This document shows positions 1-11,869 of a stretch of DNA of 64,000 nucleotides, in pieces. Where the stretch lies: the NCBI RefSeq assembly GCF_026213295.1, contig NC_079415.1, positions 19,400,237-19,464,236 of the forward strand, given 5' to 3'. The DNA is from Gadus chalcogrammus (lineage: Eukaryota > Chordata > Actinopteri > Gadiformes > Gadidae). Both the position numbers and the translations under genes were made by a program. Under the pieces are notes generated by a model. It did no database searches, had not been told where the DNA came from, and saw only the letters and a list, made by a program, of their open reading frames with translations. Each line of letters opens with the position of its first letter. Position 1 is the first letter of the stretch.

Positions 1-1831
1 CATTTTTTAAATGATGATGAATATTGCCTCACCGTATGAAAACGCAGCCATTTCAACTTCTACAATTTTCCCTTCATTTCATGTTTCAATGCATCTTCTG
101 CATATTGGCCTCACCACAACACCGACTCCCATGCCCATAGGCAGAGAAACGGACGCAGTAAGTTATTACAGTAATACGAGTGATTGAAATTGCCATTTAA
201 ACCACCAAAGCGGTCCTAACACAATGAAAACAGTTCACTCACATGTCACACTGGGCGCATCCATCTTAAATTCTATCTCGGAAGCCTCGCTCGGTCACCA
301 CTGAGTTCAACCGAGATGGCGAGTTCGCCGTCCGAGGAAAAGGGGCGTGTTTGTGTGTGTCGCTAGGCAACGTCATCGGACCTCTGAGACAGATGGATAT
401 TAAAACGCACCATAGTCTCCTCTAAAACCACGTCAGTTCGAGATTAGACTAACACGCACAAAATACGCCCTATAGTGTGATGCGAATTTCTCTGAAGACA
501 GCAATTGAGATCAAATATAACGCATCTGCAGGTTAAACCGAGGAACCACATATGAAACAGCAATGGAGTTTAAGACGTCACGTGGCTTCTTGAGTTTAAA
601 ACCGCGTTAAACTCTAAAAAGTGGCTAACCTAGCGACAGAGCAATTGCCCCATTGGTGTCTTTAAATGGTGTATTTGCAATTTGCACAGCAGGATCTGAA
701 CGAGTAAAACAAAACACTTTCATTGACAGCGAACATTCAACATAGCTTACTACTAGTAACCTGTGGACGAACTAAAAATATGAACAAACTCCCTACCAAG
801 TGACGAGGTTTAAAAACAATAACATAAATGATGAAAAATGCAATCATCTAATATACTGATGTTCAAATAAAGATACATTCTTGGTCTTAAAACGTAGAAA
901 TCCTCGGGAGCTTTTTACATTGCGAACTTACAACATGTCACCTCAACTTGTTCTTCTGACCAGCAACGGCATCACACACTAAGGCGAATGCAGATCTGCA
1001 GTACACAACCACACCAGCAGACGTCTCAAATACGCCAACAACTGATCCATCATTTTCGAAACTCGTCAAAACTAATGGAAGTTTTCCATATCACATATAC
1101 ACGGCCCACCTAATATTGAAACCCCTAAATAGACGACAGTATACACAGTCCAATCTATGTTAAATCGGGTATAAACCCTAAATAGATTAAAGTATAGCCT
1201 ACACAATTGAAAATATTGTCTTAAGAAATATAATATTGTCTTAAGACAATAGTGAAAAAAACAAAACACGACAGCCGTACCGCTCACTTCAAAACATATC
1301 CTTTCATAACTGACACTTGCAGAGTAGCCTATAGAACAAAAACATTTTTTAATGTTAAATATCTGTACAAATCCAAAACGCAAAGCAAACACAAGGTTAA
1401 TGTTGGATGTTGTTCCCTTTGTGGTCAGTGTGTGAGGGGGTTCTGCTCTGTAGAATGGGGTGCGGTGAGGGTTCGTGTTCAACAGTATGGGGGGGGGGGG
1501 CACCAATCAAAGAGACGTGGCTAGTGCAGTGACATCTGAACAATACCCGCCTACAAAATCGACTGCCAAATAAACTACCGAAATTCTAAAACATGCCATA
1601 CGAGTCCGCCGTAACGACCACCTGTAAAAGTCAGCAAAGAAGCGTTTATATATTTTTTTATTTTATATTATCTTCACCAACAAAGTGGGTCCCCTAGTAG
1701 TCTGTAGAGTGAACTGCATGGTTAGAATGACTTGGAGCAAGCAGGATATCTCAAAACTGAAGCAGATATTAAATTAAAGCAACAAGTTAATATGAATGAG
1801 AGAATCGCCTATTTACCATTTTCAAAGTAAT
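1..1831. other. Flank with no recognised gene
   Basis: I see no exon that I can assign here. The stretch is AT-rich and all open frames are short. An ATG in a fair context at 316 opens only a 16-codon frame. A run of G lies near 1490. The 3' end of the minus-strand membrane-protein gene lies just to the right. Confidence 0.5.
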
Positions 1832-1837
1832 TTTATT
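1832..1837 (-). promoter_or_regulatory. Polyadenylation signal of the membrane-protein gene
   Basis: The minus strand reads AATAAA about 40 nt after the stop codon at 1876-1878. This gives a very short 3' UTR and supports the 3' end of the gene model. Confidence 0.6.
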
Positions 1838-1875
1838 GCTCCAAAAAGAAGCGTATTTACAGGAGTTCATATTGT

Positions 1876-4800
1876 TCACATCCCAGAGGAAAGGTCGTGC
1901 TGGGGCTGGTAGTAGATCCGCCCGCCTCTCCAGACACACAGGTAATAGACCACGCTGAGAGTGGCCATAGCAGACACCAACAGGACGGCTGCCAACACTA
2001 AACCCTTCCACCAGGTAGAGTCTTCAACATCATCTAATAGGAATAAAATAGTCAAAAGTCATGTCACGTCAATTTAGTTTGATAGCCCTCAACAGCTACA
2101 GTGTAGAACAGCTACACCAGACATGTATAAGCCCTCTCAGGGGTCCCAGGGAGAACTCCAACCCCAAAAGGAGGAATTACTCCAACCTCCATCCACCATT
2201 AAAGGCCCACTATGCAGGATCGGCCATTTCTTCGCTGTTTTCTTAGTTTGCGCACGCACTTTTCTCTACACAGCGCCCCCTACAGCTTCGTAGTGGATAT
2301 TTTACAACACTGTCGTAACAACTCGTTGAAGACCCTTCCCCATGCACTTCTACGCTAGCCATGTGCATTTGTTTTCAAAGAAGCCGGCGAATGCGTGGAG
2401 CCATGTCCGAAGTAGATGTTCATAAAGTGTAGACAAGGCGATAACATTTTTTAAATGGTGTATTTGTATTGCACTAAACATAAAGGCATCCTTTTTTTAT
2501 ATTTGACGGGGAGAATTTATATCCTAGATCAGTGGTTTTCAAACTGTGGGGCGCGCCCCCCCTGGGGGGGCGCCAGAGTTCTTCAGGGGGGGCGCGACGT
2601 GAGAAAAAAATAAACCCGAAGAAAAACCTGTAAGTCCATGATTCAAATCATCAATCGTACTTCAACTGTAGAAGTAACCTAACTAAATCAATTTTCAACC
2701 GTTTATCTTCGTGCAAACCATTTAACAAATCTACACACTTGTATCTTCAATAATGTCGAAACAGAATTTCGATTTCATTTAAAATTTCTTCAGAACCACC
2801 GTTTTAGTTTCATACCGCTTCGTTTTCAGCTGTTTTCATTGAAGACGTCTGCCCATTCTGATACACCTAGTTCTAGACATCGTAACTCATTCATTTTTCA
2901 ACCGTTTACCATCGTTCAAACCATTGAACAAATCTACACACTTGTATCTTCAATACTATCCAAACGGAATTTTGATAGCATTTATACTTTTTTCAGAATC
3001 ACAGTTTTAGTTTCAAACCGGCATCGTTTTCAGTTGCTTATAATAATTTAGGTCACCATAGCAACGCCGGTAAACAAACCCCGCCGAATAGTCGAATCTC
3101 TGGACTGAAAAAGCAGATCTGATTCGACTCTGAAAATTCAGAGTCGGGGACCCTGAATGAATCTGTGTAAACTGGCAGTTTACACAGATTAAGATGTTCA
3201 AATCTATTAAAAAAAGGTTAAGCTAAAACATGCTTAGATAAAGTTGTTAAATTGTGTTAAGAAATGTGTTTAAAAACGCACAAAGATGTTGTAATGTTTC
3301 AGAAATATGTTTCAAATGTTTAAAAAATATGTTTCAAATGTTTTAAAATTATGATCAGAGATGTTTAAAATGTGTAAAATAATTAAGATAGCTTTCAAAA
3401 CACAGGTCTTTAGAAAAAAAATATTTGGGGGGGGGGGGCTCAGCTGAATTTTTTTCTCTGAGGGGGGGCTCACCCTCTCACACTTTGAAAACCCCTGTCC
3501 TAGATTATAATTGTTTTGTCTTTGGTTGAACAGAACAATCAGTGTAATAGTGTTGGCCAACATAATAATCTAAATAAACAAGAACCTGGATTCGGGGATT
3601 CAGCCTGTATCTGGGGGACGAGACAGACGAACAGCAAAACCCCCATGGAAACAAAGGTGTTTCCATGGTTGCAACCAAGCAAGCTAGAAACATACAGGGC
3701 TCACAACAAAACAGTCGAGAAAACACATTTTTACAGGGCTAACCACAAAATGGTCGAGCTAACACATTTTTACAGAGACTATCAACATCAACAATACCAC
3801 GAAGACAAAGTTCACGCAAGGGTACTTTGAATTTCAAAAGCAACACGGCCAAGTCGGCGTCTGATTTGCAGTCTTCTTTTTCTTTCAGTTCACGCTATTC
3901 CTGAAAAGCTCGTCCAACGTTTACTCGTGTCTGGCCTCTCTGTCGGTCAGTCTCCCTTTTCTCTTCTTCTTCTTTTCCTCCGACATTGGTGGGTTTATCT
4001 GTCTCTCTCTTTTTAGTCGGCTGATCTATGATGAATGTAACAATCCCTTACTTGTGTTTATATCGAGCCGGTTCCGTTTTTGGGGGTCTGTGCCGTAAAG
4101 CAATTCGTTACATCGCGAGACCCGAGACTCCCGCGAGAGTGGGCGGCGGGTCGCCGGTGTCATGCCAAATTTGTACCGGCTGCCAAATTTGTACCGGGCG
4201 TGTCATCCATACGTAATCCATTCCAAACCTGCCTGGCAACAGATGATCGCGTCGTCCGTTGCCGGGCAGGTTTCAAAAAACATTCGCACTCATGTTGCCA
4301 AAGACAAAGTAACATAATACAGATAACGGATCGCTAGATAACACTTGTTTTTACTTTATATTTGTATTGTATTTAATTGTTCAATCAAATTTAGCTAGTA
4401 AACTGAGTGTTTAAAGCGGGTTTCAAAAAACATTCACGCTGATGTTGCCAAAGACGAAATGACATAATACAGAAAACGGATCGCTAGATAACACTTGTTT
4501 TTACTTTATGCGGAGGGCGCATGCTCATGCAGCGACCGGCAGCAAGTCACGTCTGTTCGTAAACTCTGTTTGTTTGTTTTTGTGATTGTGTTTTTATGCA
4601 CTTTTTATGCACAGTATTTAATTGGCCAACAAATCATTTTATAAATTGACTTTTAATATATTTTATTGAGTTGACCAGATAAGCATCAAATCATGGAGTT
4701 AATCGTCTTGTTCCTTCTGTGGACAGTGATCCATCTCGCGGAAGCCCTAAACGGGTTCACTAAACCGGAGCGCATAACATACAGCAAAGACTTCCTTCTC

Positions 4801-7800
4801 CAATGGAGTAACTTTCAGGATCTTCGTGGTGTGAATCTAGTGGTTCCCGATCTAAGCTGTTTTGCCGATCAAACAAGTGGAAAAGGGGATTCTACCGGCG
4901 CGTTTCCCCGCAAGATCAGGAAGCGAGGAAAGCGGGCTGGCCTGCGTCTAAGACTAAGGAAACAACCCCTTTCCCGTATCCCCTTGCCTTCCATAATTCT
5001 CTCGAATACGCAGTCTCTTCGAAACAAGGTCGATGAGCTGCAAGCCAACGTCAGATTCCAACATGAATTCAGAGACGCTTGCTTGTTGGCGATCACAGAG
5101 ACATGGCTGTCGGAGAGGGATTCGGACACCGAACTTGCCATTGACAGCTTTGGCTCACCCGTGCGGCTTGATCGGGATGCCGCTGCGACCGGTATGTCAC
5201 GAGGGGGCGGGGTCTGCCTATACGTGAACCAAAGATACTGCAAAAATGTTATTGTAAGAGAAAGACTGTGTACTAAAGACATTGAACTGTTGTGCGTATC
5301 ACTGCGCCCCCCTTATCTTCCCCGAGAGTTCCCCCAAATTTTCGTCATGGTTGTGTATATCCATCCAAGGGCAAACGCTGACAATGCCTCAGAGACTATA
5401 TTGCAATCTACCCAAAAACTAAAGGCAATATCACCCGACGCTCCAGTGCTGATCCTTGGGGATTTTAATCATTGTTCTCTCCAGAAAACCATAAGGAACT
5501 TTTACCAATATGTTAAGTGCCCTACCAGACTCAACAAAACGCTGGACTTGTGTTATGGGTCCATCAAAGGAGCATATAAAGCTATTCCCCTTCCCCCACT
5601 TGGGGGGGCCGACCATAATTGTATTCAGCTTATCCCATCATACTGCACTGCACTGCAGAGGGGAAAAACGGTCACCAAGCGGGTTAAAGTCCGGACTGAC
5701 GAATCCAAATTGAGTCCGCAGGGCTGCTATGAGTGTACAGACTGGGAAATGTTTAAGCAATCGTGTCCGAACATTGACGTCCTTGCAGATGTTGTCAGTT
5801 GTTACGTCTCCTTTTGTGAAGATAATGTTATTCCTGAAAAAACTGTAAAGGTGTACCCAAATAGTAAACCATGGGTGACGAAAGCACTCAGGGCACTGCT
5901 ATACAGGAAAAGACAGGCATTTAGAGCAGGGAACCTTCCGGAGGTTGAAAAACTAAAAAAGGAAGTTAAACATGAAATAGCAAGAGCAAAGCGGAGCTAT
6001 AAAGAAAAGATAGAGGACCAATTGTTAAACAACAATTTAGGCTCTGCTTGGGATAGCATGAAAACCATAATTGGTACAAAGAAAACAAGAAATCCTCATT
6101 TGGTGCTGGATGGGTTCACATGTGATAGAAAGCTGGCACAGACGCTGAATGAGTTTTATCTGAGGTTTGACTCACCAACATTTAAGGATGCCATTTTAGA
6201 GCAAAAAAACGACCTAAAGGATAGTGCCCCAGCGCCCTTTGATTTGCATGACGTAGTAGATACCTTCAGACACTCAAAGGTTAAGAAAAGCCCCGGGCTA
6301 GATAACATAGGGGGTCACCTACTCTCCTCGTGCGCTGAACAACTTGGTCCAATATTTTATTACATATTTAAGCTCTCCTTGAGCCAACAGAGAGTCCCCA
6401 AAATTTGGAAAAACTTGACTATTGTACCAGTGGCAAAAATCAGTCGCCCTAAGGTTTTAAATGATTTTAGACCAATTGCCTTGACCTCATTGGTGATGAA
6501 ATGTTTTGAAAAGCTAATGAAAAAGGTGCTCCTCATCAAAACAGAGAATCTATTGGACCCACAACAATTTGCTTATAGGGCCAGGCGAGGGGTTGAGGAT
6601 GCTACAGACACTCTGCTTAACCTGATACTTAAGCACCTTGAAGGGAGCAACACTCATGCAAAAAATTTATTTGTTGATTTTTCATCAGCTTTTAACACTA
6701 TTCAACCACACATTTTAGTTGATAAGCTGTTAAGAAATTTTAAATTAGATTTTAGTTTAGTGGGTTGGATTTTTTAACAGACAGAACTCAGAGAGTGAGG
6801 GTAAATGGGGTATACTCAGAAAAGCTCCTGTCCTCTACAGGGTCACCACAGGGTTGTGTCCTGTCCCCTCTTTTATACATCTTATACACTGATGACTGTC
6901 GTAGCCAGCACACAAACAGACATATTTTAAAGTTTGCAGATGACTCAGCTATTGTTAGTCTTTTAGATGGAAAAGAATCTGAGCATGGTCCTGTTTTAAA
7001 CGATTTTATAGCCTGGTGTGATAGTGCTCACTTACACTTGAATGTATCAAAAACAAAGGACATGGTCATTGACTATAGGCGCAAGTCCCACCCTACCCAG
7101 GTCACTGCTATAAACGGGCAACCTGTAGAGGTAGTTGGCTCATATAAATACCTGGGAAGCATAATTGATGACAGGCTAAATTTTAATCTTAACACAGAGA
7201 ATATATGTAAGAAAGGCCAACAGCGACTCTCCTGCCTCCGTAAATTGGCAAAATTCAATGTGGATAAAACCATTATGAGAATATTTTATAAATCTTACAT
7301 TGAATCTGTTTTATCTTTTTCTATGATATGCTGGTACGGAAATCTGAACGTAAAGGATAAAGCCTCACTCGCCAAAGTAGTGAAGGCCGGTGGCAAAATC
7401 ATAGGTGCCAAGCAAAGTAGTCTAGCAGACCTGTACAATAGATTTGTCCACAAAAAGGCAGAATCTATTTTATAAGCAAATGGTCATCCTCTTCATCCTG
7501 AGTTTCAGTTGTTACCTTCTAAGTCACGTTTCAGATTCCCTGCAGTTAAAACCAATAGATATAGACTCTCATTTGCCCCCAGTGCCATTTCTCTACTGAA
7601 CTCAGATTTTGGAGCCCGGGGCCGACATGGTGTTTTTGATGCAGTGTGAGGTATGATTACCTGCTGTATGAAAGGTATTTTATTTGACACATAGTAGTTA
7701 TTATTATTATTCTGATTTACATGGGTATGTCATGCAGGGATGCTTATCAGCATGCCTGTATACACTCTGCACTATCTATATACTATCTGCATGTATGTTT

Positions 7801-7885
7801 GGTCTGTCATGTTGTACTTTCTGTCCTATGTTGTCTATTGATGTCTTGCTGCAAACAAAATCGCCCTTAGGGGACAATAAAAAGC

Positions 7886-7935
<50 letters not shown>

Positions 7936-9998
7936 TTGTATTTAATTTAGAAAGTAAACTGAGTGTTTAAAGCTGGTCAAGGACGAAATAGCACAATACA
8001 GATAACGGATCGCTAGATAGAAGGTTTGCGAATGTTCATGAACATTTCACGTCATTCGACGCGATCGTCCATTGCCAGGCAATGGACGACGCGATCATCT
8101 GTTGCCAGGCAGGTTTGGAATGGATTACGTATGGATGACGCGCCCGGTACAAATTTGGCATGACACCGGCAGAAAATTGCATAATCCCTTTCGCCGCCTA
8201 TGGAGGTAGATTTGTGTCTTTATTATGCAATCAAAAATAATAGGTTTGAGAGCAAAACGTTCCACACTGCAATCAAAAAATAGATTTGAGAGCAAAACTA
8301 TCGACACTGCAATCAAAAAATGTTTTATTGCAAGATAAATTAATGTGATAAAAAAATGATTAATGGGAATCCAAAAGTTTTGTTTGCAAATCCAAAAGTT
8401 TTGTTTGCGAATCCAAAAGTTTTGCTTGCGAATCCAAAAGCTTTGCTTGCTGTTGAGCTGAATCTCGTGGGCGGGACCTACGCCGAAAGATGTAAGACAC
8501 GTCTCTATTGGCCAGTCTCGATCGGAGTGACAGCTTGGCAACATCCACAGTTAGACTGGCCAATAGAGACGCGTCTTACATCTTTCGGCGTAGGTCCCGT
8601 CCACGAGATTCAGCTCAACAGCAAGCAAAGCTTTTGGATTCGCAAGGAAAACTTTAGGATTCGCAAACAAAACTTTTGGATTCGCAAACAAAACTTTTGG
8701 ATTCGCAAACAAAACTTTTGGATTCCCATTAATATTTTTTTTATCACATTAATTTATCATGCAATAAAAAAAATGTTGATTGCAGTGTCGATAGTTTTGC
8801 TCTCAAATCTATTTTTTGATTGCAGTGTGGAAAGTTTTGCTCTCAAACCTATTTTTTGATTGCAGTGTGGAAAGTTTTGCTCTCAAACCTATTATTTTTG
8901 ATTGCATAATAAAGACACAAATCTACCTCCATAGCCGCCAAGATGCGCTAGGGGGAGTCGGAACAACCATAGATATTTATATATATCTATGGGTCCGAAC
9001 ACAGCAAGTTGCGTATTCGCTTTTTCCTTGGAGAAGTGACTTGGGGCAATGAAACACCCGCCAAACGACCCAGAAATGGTTGTAGAACGATCAGAACGAC
9101 TCTCAACCTGCATAATTAAGGTTATTTTGGCTAGAATTGTTGCATAGTGGGCCTTTAAGGGTCTAATGGGCAGTATAATGGTTAAACAGTGCAAAACAGA
9201 AGGTTAGGCCAAATCAAGTTATAAGAAAATAGATAATAATTTTTAAAAATATTTGGTGCAAGATTCATAAAATGAAATATCCATCAATAGTATGCTCCAG
9301 TCCCAACAATGATTGAGAACTGCAGTAGGCCTACAGGCCTTCTGCTCACCCTGCTCACCCTGCTCCTCCAGGTCGCGCGGCTCCTGCTTGGTCTCCAGCT
9401 GTGGAGCCTCCTGCTCGGTGACCACCAGAGCAGCGGTCTGCATCACAGCGGGCCAGGTGGTCCGTGCCTCAAGCGAGTCTTCTTCTGATTGTTCCCCGTA
9501 TGGATGACCGTCGTTGGGGAGAATCCATTGTCCACGGTAGTGGTAGGGCAACCCGTCTGTGCGCGAAGTAGGCCTACTCTTTAAATCTAGTTGTGAAAAC
9601 GAGGGTAATATATTTCACATATTTTAAAATTATTCAACTACCGAAGGATTTATTCTTACAATGCAAAAAGTAGTGAAACATAGGATATTTTTGATCTTAC
9701 CTGATTGGACTACAGCTAGGCCTACATATGCCAGCAAAACGTTGAAAAACCGAGCCATTGCTAAAAGCTCTGGTGAAGCTCTACACGTACAAAACAAAAG
9801 TGCTTGATTAGAATAATTGGTGACAGCAACCACGTGCATACTCAATCAGGGTAATTTATTGGCATTAGTCACTTTGGATTCCGAAGGATTTATTCTTACA
9901 ATGCAAAAAGTAGTGAAACATAGGATATTTTTGATCTTACCTGATTGGACTACAGCTAGGCCTACATATGCCAGCAAAACGTTGAAAAACCGAGCCAT
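1876..9998 (-). CDS. Unrecognised small type I membrane protein, 3 coding exons
   Basis: Coding exons in transcript order are 9758-9701 (or its identical duplicate 9998-9941), 9556-9359 and 2033-1876, totalling 414 nt and 137 residues. Exon 1 encodes a signal peptide (MARFFNVLLAYVGLAVVQS) with a good start context and a GTAAG donor, phase 1. Exon 2 encodes an acidic, Glu/Gln-rich ectodomain of 66 codons. Exon 3 opens with an acidic patch, then a hydrophobic helix (GLVLAAVLLVSAMATLSVVY), then a short basic and aromatic tail ending DLSSGM. All three junctions agree in phase (1 and 1). The likely topology is signal peptide, short ectodomain, one transmembrane segment and a tail of about 25 residues. 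I do not recognise the family and propose no function. The exon 2 acceptor has a poor pyrimidine tract, so that junction is the weakest. The intron between exons 2 and 3 is mostly transposons. Confidence 0.62.
2530..3497. mobile_element. hAT-type non-autonomous element
   Basis: It begins CAGTGGTTTTCAAA and ends TTTGAAAACCCCTG. It is flanked by a perfect 8-bp duplication, TCCTAGAT (2522-2529 and 3498-3505). The ends and the 8-bp duplication are characteristic of hAT elements. G-rich and C-rich tracts lie just inside both ends. No open frame resembles a transposase. Confidence 0.85.
3506..4152. other. Intron/transposon filler, nothing recognised
   Basis: This is the interior of the outer TTAA element between the hAT insertion and the next inverted-repeat element. 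A pyrimidine-rich tract lies at 3870-4015. No gene is supported. Confidence 0.4.
4693..7649 (+). pseudogene. LINE endonuclease/reverse transcriptase, one frameshift and one nonsense codon
   Basis: The N-terminal endonuclease shows the expected motifs: ILSNTQSLRNK, ITETWL, ILGDFNH and GGADHN. The reverse transcriptase shows KSPGLDNI, FRPIALTSL, FVDFSSAFNT, GSPQGCVLSPLL and the catalytic FADD (KFADDSAIV), followed by YKYLGSI. The frame breaks at 6765-6777, where the first frame runs into TAA and the second picks up DFLTDRTQR. An in-frame TAA at 7473-7475 is followed by 57 more family-like codons ending FDAV at 7649. These two lesions are the only clear defects, so the copy is young but probably inactive. 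Confidence 0.85.
7887..7934 (+). repeat. ACTT tandem tail of the LINE
   Basis: About twelve ACTT units follow the LINE's terminal AATAAA-like sequence. LINEs of the L2/Rex1 type commonly end in short tandem repeats instead of poly(A). Confidence 0.85.
8192..8939. mobile_element. Foldback element with iterated internal motif
   Basis: The two halves are near-perfect inverted copies: the left begins CGCCGCCTATGGAGG and the right ends CCTCCATAGCCGCC. Each arm holds several copies of a unit containing GAATCCAAAAGTTTTG or its complement, plus repeats of AATCAAAAAATAG. The centre (about 8520-8545) is the only single-copy part. No coding capacity or clear target duplication was seen. Confidence 0.75.
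9350..9359 (-). promoter_or_regulatory. Two splice donors 9 nt apart in the membrane-protein gene
   Basis: On the minus strand a 9-nt unit, GGTGAGCAG, is repeated directly at the end of exon 2. The exon could therefore end at 9359 or 9350. Both choices preserve phase 1, so the distal donor would add three residues (Glu-Gln-Gly). Confidence 0.55.
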
Positions 9999-10120
9999 TG
10001 CTAAAAGCTCTGGTGAAGCTCTACACGTACAAAACAAAAGTGCTTGATTAGAATAATTGGTGACAGCAACCACGTGCATACTCAATCAGGGTAATTTATT
10101 GGCATTAGTCACTTTGGATT
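9641..10120 (-). repeat. Perfect 240-bp tandem duplication of promoter and exon 1
   Basis: The units 9641-9880 and 9881-10120 are identical as far as I can read. Each contains the start codon, the signal-peptide exon, its GTAAG donor and about 120 bp upstream. Identity implies a very recent event or an assembly artefact. Either copy of exon 1 could splice to exon 2. Confidence 0.9.
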
Positions 10121-11676
10121 CCCCACTCTACTCCGCAGGCATGCCATTGCCCGCTACGCAGCCCCTCAAAATTAGTCAAGATGGAATTTGCTTTTATTAA
10201 CTTGCAGACATTTTAATGTCATCGTAAAATTGTGTGAGAGCGCGGGAATGGTCTTTCTTTTGAGTGGTTAAACGATGCTCTGGTTGATCGTTTGTATCAG
10301 ATGTGGTGGCAATCGATGCAGTTTGGATTGAACCGACATTGTAAAAATGTAAGTGACACGTTTTACAAATGTAATCAAAAATGCGTTAGGGATCAAAAAC
10401 AAATACATGTTATCATGCCATAATTTATGCCGCAAGAGTCAGATGTCAGCTGCCAAAGCATAACAATAAAAAAACAATTTTTAATCCTACTTATTTATTT
10501 AATTTTTTTTTTTTTTGCAGTATTTAAACTTTAATGTGTTTACAATTATCTTGTCTACTATAACAGAAAAACGACCCCTACAAAAAACATGCAATCATAT
10601 CAAACTAAAATATGACAATATATCAATAGGTTTTCATTCTGATTTATTGGCGTGTCACTTAAAAGTAAACCTAAAGCTTTGACAAAGTGCAACAGAACAA
10701 AACATTAAAAGAAAAGAGATGGTTAAAAAGTCTACTTGAAGAATTCCCTTATAGTTGAATGCCCGGTTTACAGGTCCCACCTATGTTTCCCTTGCATAGC
10801 TACAGTATACACTTGCCACCCAACAGTAATAAAATATATATTTGTTAGTATATTTGTCTTTGCCATCCTTCTCATTTATACAGCAATAAGTATTTGGACA
10901 GAAGAGTTTTTATGGACTTAATCTAGGACTCCTGACTGAGTGACACAATTTTTCTCCAAACCATTGACCGATTATGGAGGAATGATTTACCAAGTCCTAA
11001 TAATCAATACAAAATACCTTGAACGATACATGTATTACGCCTGAGTAAACCATATCATTGAAAGCCCAGCGTAGATCTGTGAGCTCATCGTACATGTGAG
11101 GTCACTAACAATAGCTAGGTCATCATCCACATATTTCCTACATTTAAAGTAATTAACGTGGCATCTTGTCTATCGTGACAAGATGCCACAAACATTCAAA
11201 TAAAGTACACCTTAATGTCAAGGCATACGATAAATCAATCGACTATACACTTTGCTATGGGTAAAAAAAACGATCTCTTGTGCTTAATGAAATGGCTTCA
11301 CAAGTGAACACATTGTGTGGAACAGCAGTAACCGGAGTGTGAAACAGTAGTGAAAGAAGTAGAAATATTACAGTAAGAGCGTAACATGGTGGACACCATG
11401 CTGTCACAATAGCAGCAGAGTATGGCTCATAAACCACCAGTGTGTGTAACATGAGTTCGACTTTGTGAACATGGCTCGTATCCACTACATCCCTTCTTTC
11501 AGCAGAGTAATCCTTACAATCTAATTCTCAGATTTAATTTTAAACAAATGACTGATAGTCCCAGATTAGATGTACTGTTGAAATATTCCTAAAGATTATG
11601 GAAATAAATATAGTCTGCTTTGTTTTTATCATTTCTTATATACTTTGGAAAGTATCTTACAAAGCATCTAAAAATC
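10121..11676. other. Intergenic region
   Basis: This lies between the 5' end of the membrane-protein gene and the 3' end of MTFP1, both minus strand. It is AT-rich with a poly-T tract near 10500. A 12-bp inverted repeat around TGGCATCTTGTC lies at about 11159-11189. I see no gene. Confidence 0.5.
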
Positions 11677-11682
11677 TTTATT
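11677..11682 (-). promoter_or_regulatory. Candidate MTFP1 polyadenylation signal
   Basis: The minus strand reads AATAAA about 190 nt past the MTFP1 stop codon. It is the first good match downstream. Confidence 0.45.
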
Positions 11683-11869
11683 TATGATCAATAGAGCATT
11701 GTCAACAAGAATAATGTATTAATCTGTATATTGTGTGGATGCATTAATAAAGATAAAACCATTGTACTCCTGGAAGAACCAGCACTGTATTGCACAGTTC
11801 ACAAAGGACCATGAGCCGGATGGTGTCAGGCCTCCACAGCATCTGTTCTCCTCCTCTTGGGTCTCCCCC

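Larger units (their letters stand above)
4511..7934 (+). mobile_element. Nearly full-length Rex1/L2-like LINE
   Basis: This non-LTR retrotransposon contains an endonuclease and reverse-transcriptase frame. It ends in GGGACAATAAAAAGC followed by an ACTT tandem tail. The 3' hallmark and domain order fit the CR1/L2/Rex1 group of the Jockey superfamily. The 5' edge is placed where the surrounding inverted-repeat element stops matching its other arm. Confidence 0.8.
4153..8170. mobile_element. Inverted-repeat element interrupted by a LINE
   Basis: The left end (GCCGGTGTCATGCCAAATTT...) and right end (...AAATTTGGCATGACACCGGC) are inverted copies. The match continues inward over more than 100 bp, including the block around 4200-4260 against 8080-8140. 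A stretch of about 80 bp near 4277-4358 is repeated at 4429-4510. A LINE occupies most of the interior. No target duplication was found, so the superfamily is unknown. Confidence 0.6.
2203..9154. mobile_element. Outer TTAA-flanked transposon stack filling an intron
   Basis: The left end (AGGCCCACTATGCA) and right end (TGCATAGTGGGCCT) are inverted repeats. Each is flanked by TTAA (2199-2202 and 9155-9158). TTAA duplications are typical of piggyBac and Kolobok elements. I see no transposase, so this looks like a non-autonomous element swollen by later insertions (hAT, LINE, foldback). Removing it would leave an intron of about 0.37 kb between exons 2 and 3 of the host gene. Confidence 0.65.

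Noticed and set aside
11255..11485. 76-codon minus-strand frame between the two minus-strand genes
   Set aside because: No homology was recognised, there is no splice or promoter context, and its length is expected by chance.
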